Assembly: GCA_027475525.1 (NCBI GenBank)
Contig: JAMWFC010000046.1
Span: 2,728,001 to 2,792,000 of the forward strand
DNA: 64,000 nt
Direction of reading: 5' to 3'
Source: Macrolepiota albuminosa
Taxonomy: Eukaryota > Basidiomycota > Agaricomycetes > Agaricales > Agaricaceae
Part shown: in pieces, positions 11,272 to 22,380 of the stretch
Numbering within the stretch: the first letter of the stretch is position 1
Layout of the letters: every line of letters starts with the position of its first letter
Notes under the pieces: model-generated
Databases searched by the model: none
What the model was told of the DNA's origin: nothing
The model's input: only the letters and a program-made list of their open reading frames with translations
Position numbers and translations under genes: made by a program

Positions 11272-13028
11272 TCAGCCTTCGTTATTTTGGATATTGATGT
11301 CATCACATACCGCCTTGTAGAACTCAATTTGTCCATCTGCAAGATTCCCGAGTATCTCCTTCATTTCTGCTTCCTTGCCAAACTGGAAGATGGATTGCTC
11401 GCGAAGAGTTTCTTCACTAAATGCATCTGAAGTCTCATGTGCTGTTGTAACAGCGTCTTGCAACTACATCAAAATGAGAAAACGGTGATGAGGTGCTTCG
11501 TTTCTGTGCACCAACCTCCTTTATCTTGATGTCCAACTTTCTCATCTTTTCGACTCGGCTGCGGTCATCATCGGCCCCACGGATCGCGTCGACGCGGTCC
11601 TTTATGTAGGCACCAAGACCGAGACCGGTACTGCCAGCATGGCCACTAATGACAGCAGCTAGTCGATCACGTTCGGATGTTACACCAGATAGGTAATCAG
11701 AAAGCTCCTCAAAGTCAAGTTGCTTCTGATCTCTCAGCTTAAGAACAGCACGGTTAGCATGGGAGTAGCTCAGGAGCGAATGTAAGTGAAGCAAGAGGGG
11801 GTCAGTTGTAATTTGTGTCTAGACATCATTACGATCATGTTCGCGGTTGAACACAAATGTATTAGACGCACTGTGTGACGTAGAAGCGCAGAAAACTCCA
11901 ACAGTGTGTTCGAGAAATGATTGAGCTGGTCGGTGATACCTGATTCAAGAAATCCTAGGCCCTGAACTGCAACCGCAAGGTCATGGTAATCTGCAGTGAG
12001 ATCTTCACCAGATTCCAAATTATGATCTCATTTAGCCTCAGACAATAGACTGGATAACGAGCGCCAAAAGGCGTAGAAAGCAAACTCACCACTTGTTCTT
12101 CCTCTAATTCGCGTATATAACCGTTCAGTCAGAACCAGACCCTCTTCAAATTTGTCGACTCCTTCGCGCATGTCCAGAAACCGTTCATCCGGCTTGCGAA
12201 CACGGGCAAAAGCATTCAAAAGCGTGTCTGATATGTTGTCGATGATACTAGGGGAAGGTTCTGGCCCTGGGGGATGTGCAACATGTTGATGCATATGGAC
12301 ATGCTGCGATACAAGTACATTCAAAGCACTAGAGAAGCAAAAGCAGTTATCTCACCCATTCGGTGGACTCGAGGAAGGCGCGGACAAGTGTGCTTCTTTG
12401 TAACGTGGGATGCCGCGACAGCCGTTGCAAGAATCGAGCAAGACTTAGAACAATGATACTCAGACTCAGCCCCACATCGATAGGTGAACTATCGCTCACT
12501 CATTTCGTCTCCGTTCCATGAATTCTGGGCTGAAGCGATCACCAGTAATGTATTCTGGGAAATATGAGCTCAATGCTGACAGTATAGTATGAGGTCATAC
12601 CTAAGCGATGCTTATCTGGTAAGGGTGGAACGACACACGCAGGAAAGTCTCGAGCAAGGTTTTCTCTGAGAAAGACAAAATCTTGAAAGCGACGGCGAGC
12701 TGATGGGTTAGGTGTGGAGAAGATAGGCAAGTTTGTCTTGGGTCAGATTTCAGGCCAGGAGCGTGTTAGTCGAGTAAGAAGTGGGTACCTTTGCTTGTAC
12801 CAGGTAAGAAACATATGCGTCTTTGGTTTCTGCAAGTTCCTTGACTGGATCCTTCACGGAGGTAATAAGGTATCCTTCCCATTTTGGATCATGTGGTCCC
12901 TCGTTGCTGTCGGTTGTGCTTTGTCTAAAACCAGGACCGGATGAGATAGGTTCATTGTTGTAAGAAGCAGCGGGTGCTGGGGATTCCCAGGTGACACTGT
13001 CGAAGACGTCGTCGTCGTCGCCGAGCAT
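11272..13028 (-). CDS. Sorting nexin, Snx4/Atg24-like (PX-BAR)
   Basis: Eight exons on the minus strand: 13028-12789, 12736-12601, 12554-12500, 12443-12356, 12303-12090, 12026-11872, 11818-11516 and 11463-11272. The start MLGDDDDVFDSVTW begins an acidic N-terminus. The PX domain follows (WEGYLITSVKDP, then RRRFQDFVFLRENL, VVPPLPDKH and FMERRRND), with the phosphoinositide-contacting RRRFQDF and PPLPDK. The second half is helical with BAR character (LLSYSHANRAVLKLRDQKQ, ERDRLAAVISG). In the family, this sorting nexin binds PI3P on endosomes and acts in recycling and selective autophagy. The gene is divergent from the PTM1-like gene with about 100 bp between starts, so they may share a promoter. 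Snx4 is preferred over Atg20 because of overall length and the short N-terminus. Confidence 0.87.
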
Positions 13029-13131
13029 GATAATAAGGGAGACAAAGAAGCCTCGGTGTGCCTTACATAAGTTACCGGCTGATGATGTCGATCCCAGACG
13101 TGACGAACATGTCCAAATAAAAAGGCTGTTC
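13029..13131. promoter_or_regulatory. shared divergent promoter region SNX4-like/PTM1-like
   Basis: Only about 100 bp separate the two divergent start codons at 13028 (minus) and 13132 (plus). Both 5' UTRs and core promoters must overlap here, or lie in the neighbouring coding sequence. Confidence 0.45.
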
Positions 13132-15676
13132 ATGGCTACCACCGTCTCTCATGGCTCGCTCCTCTATCTCTTATTCTTCTTTTCGTTATTTCTTGCAGCC
13201 TTGGCGTACGAGGTCCCCATCCTCGATACAGGTGGGGCTGGCTGTCTCCCAATCAATCCTTGCAACTTACCCTAGACCAGACTACTACCGTCAAATATGT
13301 ACTGGCATGTGGGCAAGCAAGTCGACATATATCAACGGTGCGCCTTCTTTATATCAATTAGAACTCATTGTCTAACGTGCCTGTGCAGTCAGCTTTGAAG
13401 CTACCTCCAAAGGCCAGGTTGCAATGGTAATTTATGAATGGGCTGATGTAGGATATCTGGGAAAGTCTACAGACACTATAGACGACGATCTACCTGTAAG
13501 TAACGTCAATGCTTTGCTCTTTGTCCCATTTGATACCTGAATCTGCTCTAAGAAAACCTATGTCTGCACCGCGCATTCAGTAACCGAAGGAACGTGTACC
13601 AGAGACCAGCTGGGCCGTTTTATCTTCGACCTGCCTAGTGGGAAGCAAATAAATCAGACCAGTTTTTGGTCTGCCAGAGTTGAACTTCCTGCTGACAAAA
13701 AGCCCACAAAAGATACGAATGTCACACGCAGCGGTTTTTGGAATAATCCAGCGGGTAACCCAACGCCCCCTGCCAGCAATTATACCTCCCCATGGCGACG
13801 ACAGGGCTTGCCGTCTGAATATTTTCCGGTTTCTCGGCGTCAGACAGAGTTTACTGACCTTTATCCCTACACCGAGCCAATACATTACCCTGTTCAAAAG
13901 ACTGGCTATTACTGTGTAGGCAAGGACTCCTCATTTTGTCGCTCGCTTCTAACTTACATTCACTGTAGCCGTTGTTCCCGTTACTGTGAATGCGCACTCG
14001 AAACGAGCTGCCACAGATGTTCCCTATCATCCTTCGTATACTGGTCGTGTACTCTTCCAAAACACCTTCAATGGCAAGCTACCTGCATCTGATTATCCAA
14101 AAGTAAACGTACGTGAGCATGTATCGTGTTTTTATCTGCTGAATCTACTTTGTTCCTATCTAGTTTTACTTCGCAATGACTCTCGTCTATGCTATTTTTG
14201 CGATGGTGTGGGGATGGTTGTGCTATCAGCATAAATATGAACTGCTGCCCATCCAGGTAGATTTATTCGTTTTGTACTGTCGGTCTCACTCTCACACGCA
14301 CATACGCTGTGCTACAGTATTACCTCTCTGGCCTTGTGGGTTTATTGCTCATTGAGATGGTTGCAAATTGGGGTATTTTATACGTTCTTCTGTTTATATG
14401 TATCCGAATCTTATGTGATTGCAGGATATTACAGGTATCTCAACTCGCACGGAAGAGGTACAGCAGCAACTGTATTTCTTATCGTTGGTAAGAATGGAAG
14501 TTGGAACAGCTTTTTACGAAAGTTGACCGAAATAAACAGTTGCTATTTTGGATGCGGCGCGCAACGCAATGTCTTTTTTTATGTTGTTAGTCGTTTCGTT
14601 GGGGCTTAGCGTCGTCCGTGAATCCCTAGGCCGGACTATGTTAAGGTGTCAAATTCTGGCCGGCGCACATTTTATCTTCGGAAGTAAGTTTAGGCGCGTC
14701 TATATGTTTCCTTCCCTTTAGTAAAGCTATACCTGGCCGGCGCACATTTTATCTTCGGAAGTAAGTTTAGGCGCGTCTATATGTTTCCTTCCCTTTAGTA
14801 AAGCTATACAGTCCTATATGCGGTCGGTATCGTCGAACTCGAGTTAGAATCAACGTCCGCTCTCGTCCTTTTGATGTTCGTGATTCCACTTGCGTTCACG
14901 TTAAGTGGTTTCCTCCTGTGGATTATATATTCCTTGAATGGTTTGTACATCGTACATCGTTACGTGAAATATCACTAACCCTCTTGAGTAGCAACCATTG
15001 CGCAACTTCGCGCCCGCAAGCAAAAATACAAGCTAAAAATGTTTCAGCGCTTATATTATATCCTTCTAGGAGCTGTCGTTGTTATTGCCATCTTCTTTGT
15101 CGTTTCTTCCTTGTCATTCTCAGGGCGTTTGGCTGAAGGTTGGTCTTCTACATCAACACTAGGGCAAGACACACCGGTTCAATCTCTTTTATCAGATTAC
15201 GCGGCAAATTCCTGGCGTGTTCGATGGTGGCTTTTGGATGGCTGGCTAGCATTGCTCTATTTTGCTGCGTTTGCCTCCATATCAATTCTTTGGCGTCCAT
15301 CTGCAAACAACAGAAGATATGCGTTTTTTATTTTATTTTTGAAGTTGATTTTTCTTATCTGTCTCTTGCCTCTACATTGGCAATGTCAGATGAAATTGCT
15401 CAAGATGAGGAAGATGCGGAAGACTACGACCTAGAGGCATTAAATCGTAGGACGCGTGCACGAGACGACGATGATAATGCCACTCTAGTGGCGGATCGTG
15501 GACGTGGTGGGCCGGCACACCCTGAGGTTGTTTTCGAAATTGGAGATGAGGATCCAGGAAGCGATGGCGAGGATCATGTCAGTGCTAAACAACGTCGGCT
15601 CTCTGTTGAAAGGCATGGAAGTATGGACAATCACGAACGGCAGGGACTCATGGGAGACAACTTGCGAGATGATTAA
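13132..15676 (+). CDS. PTM1-type lung seven-transmembrane protein (GOST family)
   Basis: The start MATTVSHGSLL begins a hydrophobic signal peptide ending near LAALAYE. A lumenal domain follows with RQICTGMW, STYINVSFEATS, MVIYEW and a Cys pair in YVCTAHSVTEGTC. About seven hydrophobic helices follow (FYFAMTLVYAIFAMVWGWLCY, then the LSGLVGLLLIEMVAN helix and others), then a long acidic cytosolic tail (DEEDAEDYDLEAL, VFEIGDEDPGSDGED). This order is that of fungal PTM1 and human GPR107/108 proteins, which reside in the Golgi and endosomes; their exact role is unsettled. The gene has about ten introns. One after YYCV appears to be a GC-AG intron, and the splice before the acidic tail is unclear. 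A 77-bp tandem duplication at 14656-14809 covers one exon end and its intron; using the first donor and last acceptor restores FGILYAVG, so the protein need not be broken. Confidence 0.87.
14656..14809. repeat. exact tandem duplication, 2 x 77 bp, in PTM1-like gene
   Basis: Copy one is 14656-14732 and copy two is 14733-14809, identical by eye. The unit holds the end of an exon (LAGAHFIFG) and nearly all of the following intron. It is one of 22 such duplications with the same 77-bp period and is probably an assembly artefact. Confidence 0.9.
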
Positions 15677-15751
15677 GCACTAGATGTGGCCATTATTCTG
15701 ATAATACATAACAAGCTTTTACTAATATCATACATTGTAGCAATTCTTACA

Positions 15752-18700
15752 TCAATCCCGAATACGTCCAGAAGACACTGAGTACAACCGAGCGGCTATG
15801 TTCATGCTTTGCAGTTCCTGAGATGAGGCGGTTAGTAAGAGACAACAAAAGTTAAAAGAATATTTCAAGATACCTGGAAAAGCAACTTGGCTGCATAAGG
15901 AATGTACAACTGTGAGCAAGCTGTCTTATTCTTGCAAGCCCGGCACTGTGAAGAACATTAGGCTTTGCATCTCGAAATGATGAATTAGAATATTCACCTC
16001 GAAGCTTTGCTTTTTCTGGGACGAGGAAAAAGATGGTTAGTCACTGATTAGTACTGAGGTAAAGAAAACCCACTAGGTTGGCGATCGCTGTTAAGCCACA
16101 GCTGCAAAGCCATTGATAAAAAATACGCGTCAAGAAATGGAACCAGGAAACCTACATGTCACAAACATGAAGACGATACGCGTCACTCGCTTCAAAGAGA
16201 CGCTCTTTCAAGAAACCTGCAATGCCATGAGATATCATGCAATCACGTTCCATCTCTCCAAAACGAAGACCACCATCTCGACTTCTACCCTCTACAGGTT
16301 GCCTCGTCAAGATCTGAACAGGACCGCGAGCACGCGAGTGGATCTTATCATCAACCATATGCTTTAAACGTTGGTAATACGTTGGACCAAGATAAACTTG
16401 AGCTTGAAGTTTACGTCCAGTGTGACCATGATACATGACTTCTAAACCACGTGACTGGTAGCCTTTCTGCCGGAGGAAAGTGGACACCGACTCCACTGTC
16501 AGGTCGGTGAAGGGTGTTGCATCACCCTCATTTCCAATAAGCGTAGCAACCTTGGAAAGCAGACATTCAACCAAGTGTCCAATGGTCATACGAGAGGGGA
16601 TAGCGTGTGGATTAATAATGATATCAGGAACAATCCCTTCAGAGGTGAAAGGCATGTCCTCTTGACGGTACGTGATTCCAATAGTACCTTTCTGACCATG
16701 GCGAGAAGCGAATTTGTCTCCGATTTGAGGTATACGAGTGGACCGAACCCGAACCTTGACAAATTTTTGTCCTTCAGAGTTTGTCGTAATCAGGACTTGG
16801 TCCACGATCCCGCTCTCTGTACTCTTTAGAGGCGTTGAGACGTCCCTACGAGTATGAGTTCGAGTACGCTGCCCCAATTCTTCGCTTTCGGGAGGGATAG
16901 GTGCCGTTTTCCCAATGATAATGTCCTCACCCGCAACACCTGTGCCGGGAGCAATCAGCCCATCATCCTCAAGTTTATCGTATGTCCCATGTTTCATGCG
17001 AAGAGTATTATCTCGAGAAGGCTTTTCAAACTCTTCCAACTGTTGGATGCCACTCTTTTTCTCGAGATCCATGTAGCTTCGATAATAGATACTTCTGAAT
17101 AGACCACGATCGATCGAACTTTGATTCATGATGACGGAATCTTCCTGGTTGTAGCCACTGTAACATAGAATGGCAACAATGGCATTTTGGCCAGCAGGAA
17201 GCTCTCTAAACTTCAGGTACTCCATTGACCTTGTCGTAGCGAGAGGTTTTTGAGGATAATATAATATATTGGCCATGGTGTCCATTCGGATGAGGAAATT
17301 CGTCAAAAAAATTCCCATCGCTTGTTTACCCATGGCGGACTGGTATGTATTACGAGGGGACTGATATATATTGTCAGCACAGAAATAATAACAAGATTCA
17401 ACGGTACTTACTTGGTTGTGGTCAGGGAATGGAATGATACTGGCACAAATACCCAAAATCATACTTGGGTGAATCTCGCAATGAGTCCAAGTATGGGAGT
17501 TGATTCCGGCCTTGAGTCGAGCTGCAGGGTCAAAATCTTCGTTAACAGCGGGGTTGACACCACTCTGTTGCAACCTAGAAGTTTCAAGATCTTCTGGAGT
17601 CATCGATATCATGACTGTTTCTTCCTCTTCTGCATCTAAGAGCTCAACTACACCGCCCTTGACCAGCGACTCCCATTTGTACTCGGTCCCATTATCATCT
17701 TTTCCATTGCTAAGCCAGCGAACATGCTTCTTTTCAAGCGCAAGCTGTTGATTTTCCACGATAAACAGGGGCCGACAGACACGGCCAGCGTCTGTGTAGA
17801 GTCTCAGTTCCTTCTCTCGAATGTCCCGTACAACGGAAACCTCAGGGCTGATGTCATCTTTCCGTCGCAACTTCTTGATAGTCTTGACCAAGTTTGCAGG
17901 ATCCCGATGGACCCCCATCCAAACACCATTAACGAAGACTTTTGTGCAAGGAGTGGAGGAATGAGCGTTTTCTTCTAGTGATTCCAAGCCCCACTCCTCC
18001 AAGAACTCAATGACAGGGGCAGAGTATGAACCAACAGAGATACATGACATGAGGGCGAGATTTTTTACGAGTCCACAAGCTTGACCTTCTGGCGTCTCCG
18101 CGGGACAGACCATTCCCCAATGCGTATTGTGCAATTGACGGGGTTTGGCAATCTTTCCCTCTCGTCCAAGGGGCGTGTTACACCGTCGAAGATGGGACAA
18201 TGTGGAGGCATACGTGTAACGATTTAGGACCTGTGAAACACCAGCTTTTGCAGACATCGACTTCTTTTGATCACCCCAATTGCCGGTGGCAAGAGAATAT
18301 TTGAGGCCATTAGTGATAGTTTGATGTTTAACAGCGAGCGCAAGGTTGAATTCTTTATGAGTCTCCACACACTGCGGAGATCGTAAGCATAGATAGTTTG
18401 ATGTTTAACAGCGAGCGCAAGGTTGAATTCTTTATGAGTCTCCACACACTGCGGAGATCGTAAGCATAAAGAGTAAATTTATATACGAAAGATAACCTTT
18501 TGAAGATAACGATAAACATCTTTTGTTAATTTGCGGAACAGCATTCTGAAAAGGTTGGCAAGTAGAGGACCAGCCAGGTCAAGACGCTTCTTCCCAAAGT
18601 GATCACGATCATCCAACTCTCGCCGTTCCAATGCAGCCAGCAGAAGCCTGTGAATCATGTAGCCAAAAAAATAGGCCTTTTTCGACTCAGAACCCTCAGC

Positions 18701-19971
18701 CATCGACACATGAGGTAACATCTCCTTCTGCAAGATTTCCTGTGCATAACGTATACGACGCTCGCGTGAAAGACCAGTAGTGGTTCCTCGATTTCCGATG
18801 AAATCCAAAGCAACTTCCCGATCCTGAATCACGAAACCTTCATCGATACAAGGCTTCAGCATCTCGAGCATTTGTGCATCCTGCATGTCGTAGCAGATAT
18901 GTTCAAGAATGTCTCGATCAGATATCACACCAAGAGCACGGAATACGACCCATATCGGAATATCAACTTTTATATAGGGTATAGTTGCCTTCATCACGTT
19001 CCCTGACTGGTTATTTGGTAAATCAAGGGCCAATCAACACAGCAGATAATGCTCACAGATCGCTCTTGGGTCCTATGAAACATCTTAACCTGAAATTGGC
19101 TTATTGTCTTTCCACCTTTCTCCACGGCACTGCGTATCTCAGCTAAAAAACTGATGGGCGATGGCTGAGCTTTCGCAAAAACATAGACATGATTTGTTGC
19201 CATACGCTCCTGTGCAATTAGAACTTTCTCAGATCCGTTGATGATGAAATATCCTCCAGAGTCATAAGGACATTCGTTCAAGTCGTAGAGTTCTTCGTCT
19301 CCCAGATCGCGGAGGATGCAAAATGTGGACCGAAGCATGATCGGCACCTACACCGGTCAGAGCCACATACATCATGTGAAGGGCATTCCTCACTTTTCCG
19401 ATCCAAACTTTCGTCGCTTCGTCAGGGCTGTCGTCGTGTTCTGCCTCCCAAGCAATGTCGCCTGGCATTCCATCTGCGCTTTCCCGCCCTACGAGGACTC
19501 TTTTCTTCATTTCGATATACAGAGGGGCAGAATAGGTCAAGTTCCTCAGCCTCGCCTCTTGAGGAAACACAGGCACAACTGAGCCATCTGCCTCGGTGAC
19601 TGTTGGTCGCGAAAGATAGATTTGGCCAAACTTAATCTCATATCGCCGAGTCATGTCGCTTTCATGTCCAGTGTGCTGATCCGCCTGGTCAAGTATCAAG
19701 TCCGAATTCTCGTCAACCAGTTCTTGCATGGTGTTTTGGACAAACTCATCAAACGAATCCAGCTGTTGCCGAACTAGACCCTTCTGTTCGAAAAAGCTAG
19801 AAATGACAGTCCAACAGTCTTCTTGAGTTATCTCCTCATAGCCATCTTCATCCTCATCCATTCCATAGGCTGTGTCATCAAAGGAGTAAGGGTCCTCAAT
19901 GGTACCGAATTCTAAGCGAAAACGTCAGCAATCTGTAAAGAAAGCTCAGGAATATATATACCTTGGTTCAT
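15752..19971 (-). CDS. RPB2: DNA-directed RNA polymerase II second-largest subunit
   Basis: RPB2 forms the active cleft of RNA polymerase II together with RPB1. The start is a 10-nt first exon (19971-19962, ATG AAC CAA G) spliced to 19911, giving [16 protein letters not shown]. Conserved blocks follow in order: [117 protein letters not shown] and [15 protein letters not shown]. The C-terminal zinc site is spread over the last exons ([13 protein letters not shown], then [10 protein letters not shown]) and the protein ends SSGRIRD with TGA at 15752. Introns are few and short. A 77-bp artefact-like duplication at 18315-18468 repeats an acceptor plus the exon start ([16 protein letters not shown]); one copy removed restores the frame. 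This is a standard phylogenetic marker. Confidence 0.97.
18315..18468. repeat. exact tandem duplication, 2 x 77 bp, in RPB2
   Basis: The copies are 18315-18391 and 18392-18468. The unit carries the 3' end of an intron, its acceptor and the first codons of the next RPB2 exon. A real duplication here would be surprising in an essential gene. The period equals that of the other 21 duplications. Confidence 0.9.
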
Positions 19972-20168
19972 TCTCTCAAGTCGGGCTCCCTAGAGGACGG
20001 AGAGAGCTCCAACTGCAAGATCAATGACGATAGCGCGTATGAGTAAAAATCCTCCGCGGGCTGAAGTTGTAATTGGTTAACTAATTACCAAAGTATTTGA
20101 CCTTGTTGACGACTGACTTCCCACGTTGACATGTATTTATTCATATCGTGGCGGCACATGCGCCGTCC
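19972..20168 (-). promoter_or_regulatory. RPB2 upstream region
   Basis: About 200 bp upstream of RPB2, before a MITE begins. No recognisable TATA box. The MITE insertion immediately upstream could influence this promoter. Confidence 0.35.
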
Positions 20169-20171
20169 CTG

Positions 20172-20374
20172 CACTGCTGATACTGGAAAGTGTTTCCAGT
20201 GGAAAAAGTGTAAAAGAAAGCTGTTATGCTATTTCTGATGTATTAATTTCCCACAAAAAGAGTCATTCAACAAAGGAAAGTGCCTTTTTCTTTTGAAAAT
20301 TGGCACATTGGAAATTGCATAACAGCTTTCTTTTCGAATTTTTCCAACGGAAACACAATCCGGTGCCAGCAGTG
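20172..20374. mobile_element. MITE with CACTGCTG termini and 3-bp target duplication
   Basis: The element is 203 bp and begins CACTGCTGATACTGG. Its right end is the inverted complement, CCGGTGCCAGCAGTG. Inverted repeats extend about 55 bp on each side with a few mismatches, up to a shared AAGAAAGCTGTTATGC block. It is flanked by CTG at 20169-20171 and CTG at 20375-20377. The CACT start and a 3-bp duplication fit a non-autonomous member of the CACTA (CMC/EnSpm) superfamily. It has no coding capacity. A related element lies at 55497-55776. Confidence 0.85.
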
Positions 20375-20377
20375 CTG

Positions 20378-21277
20378 ACTCTTATTTATTTTTCTCTTTT
20401 TCCTTTGGATGGATGGGTCTTGGCTAATTTTGTTGTTGATTACACTTCTATACTAAAAGTCTTTAGATTTCTTCACATGTGTTTTTTGATGAATATAAGC
20501 AGCATAAACACATATAGTCAATCAAGTCATCAGAACAAGTGAGCTGGTGACAGTCAAATTTGAGCTTAATTTCTTGCACTGAAAAAAGTAAGGTTGAGAC
20601 TGAATTTGAGCTTTTAACTACTCAGAACATAAAATATCAACAAATTAATAATAGTATTGAAGTTGAATTTAAGACTTGAGTTGAAAAACAAAAAGATTGA
20701 ACAAAGAATTGCCTTTTTAATGTGTTTTCCAGTAGATCTTGGTAGAAAATACTCAAAAACTTCCAGAAAAATCACTGAAAAAATCATAAAAAACTTAAAG
20801 GCTACTGATACACTGATTTTTTTGAGAGTGATAAGTGTTTAAAAAATCTGAAAAATTCAATTTAGCTTACAATAATACTTTGACAAAATTGTACTTTGTT
20901 TGGTTGAGGCTGGGATTGAGCCCCAGTGAGAACGGGATCTGGAGCTGACTGAAAGTATCGGAGTAGGTCTGGATATATATGTTTCAGATATTGCATATAA
21001 AATCAGAAATATTTCTGAAGTTATCCGAGGCTGGACGAAGGATTCTGACACCATCCGAATAGCTTATCCTGTCATATCATAGATGTTCTGAAATAATCTG
21101 AATTGTAACGATAATTTATTGCTATTACTATTCTACGCACAATCTAATTCTGTCTGAGAATATCTGAATTATACTGAAGCTACTACTGGTATGTAAAAAT
21201 ACACACTAATCATGCACAAAACAAAATCACTAAGTTATAAACATAAAATAAGGTAAAAACGTACTTTCAATTGATCT
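20378..21277. other. AT-rich intergenic DNA with transposon-end-like segment
   Basis: No gene is recognisable. Around 20905-21065 the sequence GAGCCCCAGTGAGAACGGG and following resembles the outer end of the CACTA-like element near 55440-55485 (CAATCCCAGTGAAAACTGG on the minus strand). It may be a remnant of another copy of such a transposon. The rest is AT-rich with repeated TCTGAA/ATCTGA words. Confidence 0.4.
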
Positions 21278-22380
21278 TTATACAAGGTTAAGCGATTTTT
21301 TGGCCTTTATTTGTTCCTTCGATAATGTATTGTATCTCTAGAAACAACATGGATTAGTGTTTCGACAAGATAAATAAAATCTACCTTTTTGGTGTCAGCA
21401 TTGAAGGCTTTCCATATGGCCGCAAACTCCGCTTCAGTTGCACTTGGATGCTCCATAAGATAGTCGAGGATGTATAGGTTACTGTTTCAAAGATATAGAC
21501 AATATATTATTGAGATAGTAAAAACTTACCGAGCTGTCGTAACTCCCTCTTTTGCCTGAAGTAACTTGCTGGGTTTCTTCGGAACAATTGGTTCACTTGG
21601 CAGCTGAGTGGCGGTTTCGGGAACTGAGGTTGGCTGTTGCGGAATATGTAGATTTTTTCTAAGTAGTTAAACATTAGTTAAGTACTATAATATAGAAATG
21701 ACATACGCACAACGGATTCAAGACAAGATGAATGGCTGGGCGCTGGAACCGAGGTGGGACAGAAATTTGTGAAGCAGATGTAGTTGTTGCTGACATTGTA
21801 GCCATTGTGGGTGTCGTATCTGTTGTAGGTGTCATATCTGTTGTGGATGTTGGAGTCGTAGGCGTTGTAGCCATTGTGGGCATTGTCGTCGTGGTGGATG
21901 TCATGGATGTCACAGCTGTCGCAGCCATTGTGACTGTTGTAGGCATCGTAGTCGTTGCAGACGTCACACCCATCATCATTGTGGATGTGGGCATTGCAGG
22001 TGTGGCTGATATTGCGGTGGAGTGAAAAAGCGTAGAAATAGGCACATTGGCCATTGCGCTGCTGAGTGTAGTGGCTGTAGAGGCTGTTGTGGCTGTCATG
22101 GCCATCATGGGTGTAGTAGACACTGTGAACGCACCATCCAGCATTGACGTTTCTTGATAAGTTGAGGTCAATTCAATTTTATATAAAAAAGAGATAAAAA
22201 CTCACCGTTGTCCTCGCTGTTATCTTCTATTTCAATGACTGGTGCTCCCTCAGGTGACAAAGACATATGCTTGCGCTTTCTAGACTTTGCTTGATCAGGT
22301 TCATTGGAACGGCGCTTAACTGGTACATCATCATCTGCAAAAACATGTTAGTAGTCGAAGATGAAAAGAATAAAACATAC
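21278..22380 (-). pseudogene. 3' half of hypothetical gene split by Ty3 element 1
   Basis: Exons on the minus strand run from an acceptor at 22334 (DDVPVKRRSNEPDQAKSRKR) through a strongly Thr/Met-rich low-complexity exon (about 22155-21711), a Pro-rich piece (KNLHIPQQPTSVPETATQ), then LYILDYLMEHPSATEAEFAA and YNTLSKEQIKAKKS, with stop at 21278. The last two pieces look like a small helical domain, but I do not recognise the family. The upstream intron begins with GTATGT exactly at 22380, where element 1 starts, so the element lies at or in that intron at its donor. The other half is at 34417-34778. The gene may survive if the retroelement is spliced out, but at about 12 kb this is doubtful. 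Confidence 0.5.

Noticed and set aside
14656..18468. 77-bp duplications as real tandem repeats of regulatory value
   Set aside because: Same period in unrelated places, near-perfect identity and disregard for gene structure point to assembly.
21732..22025. Val-rich plus-strand frame of 97 residues
   Set aside because: Mirror of the Thr/Met-rich exon; composition follows from the repeat.
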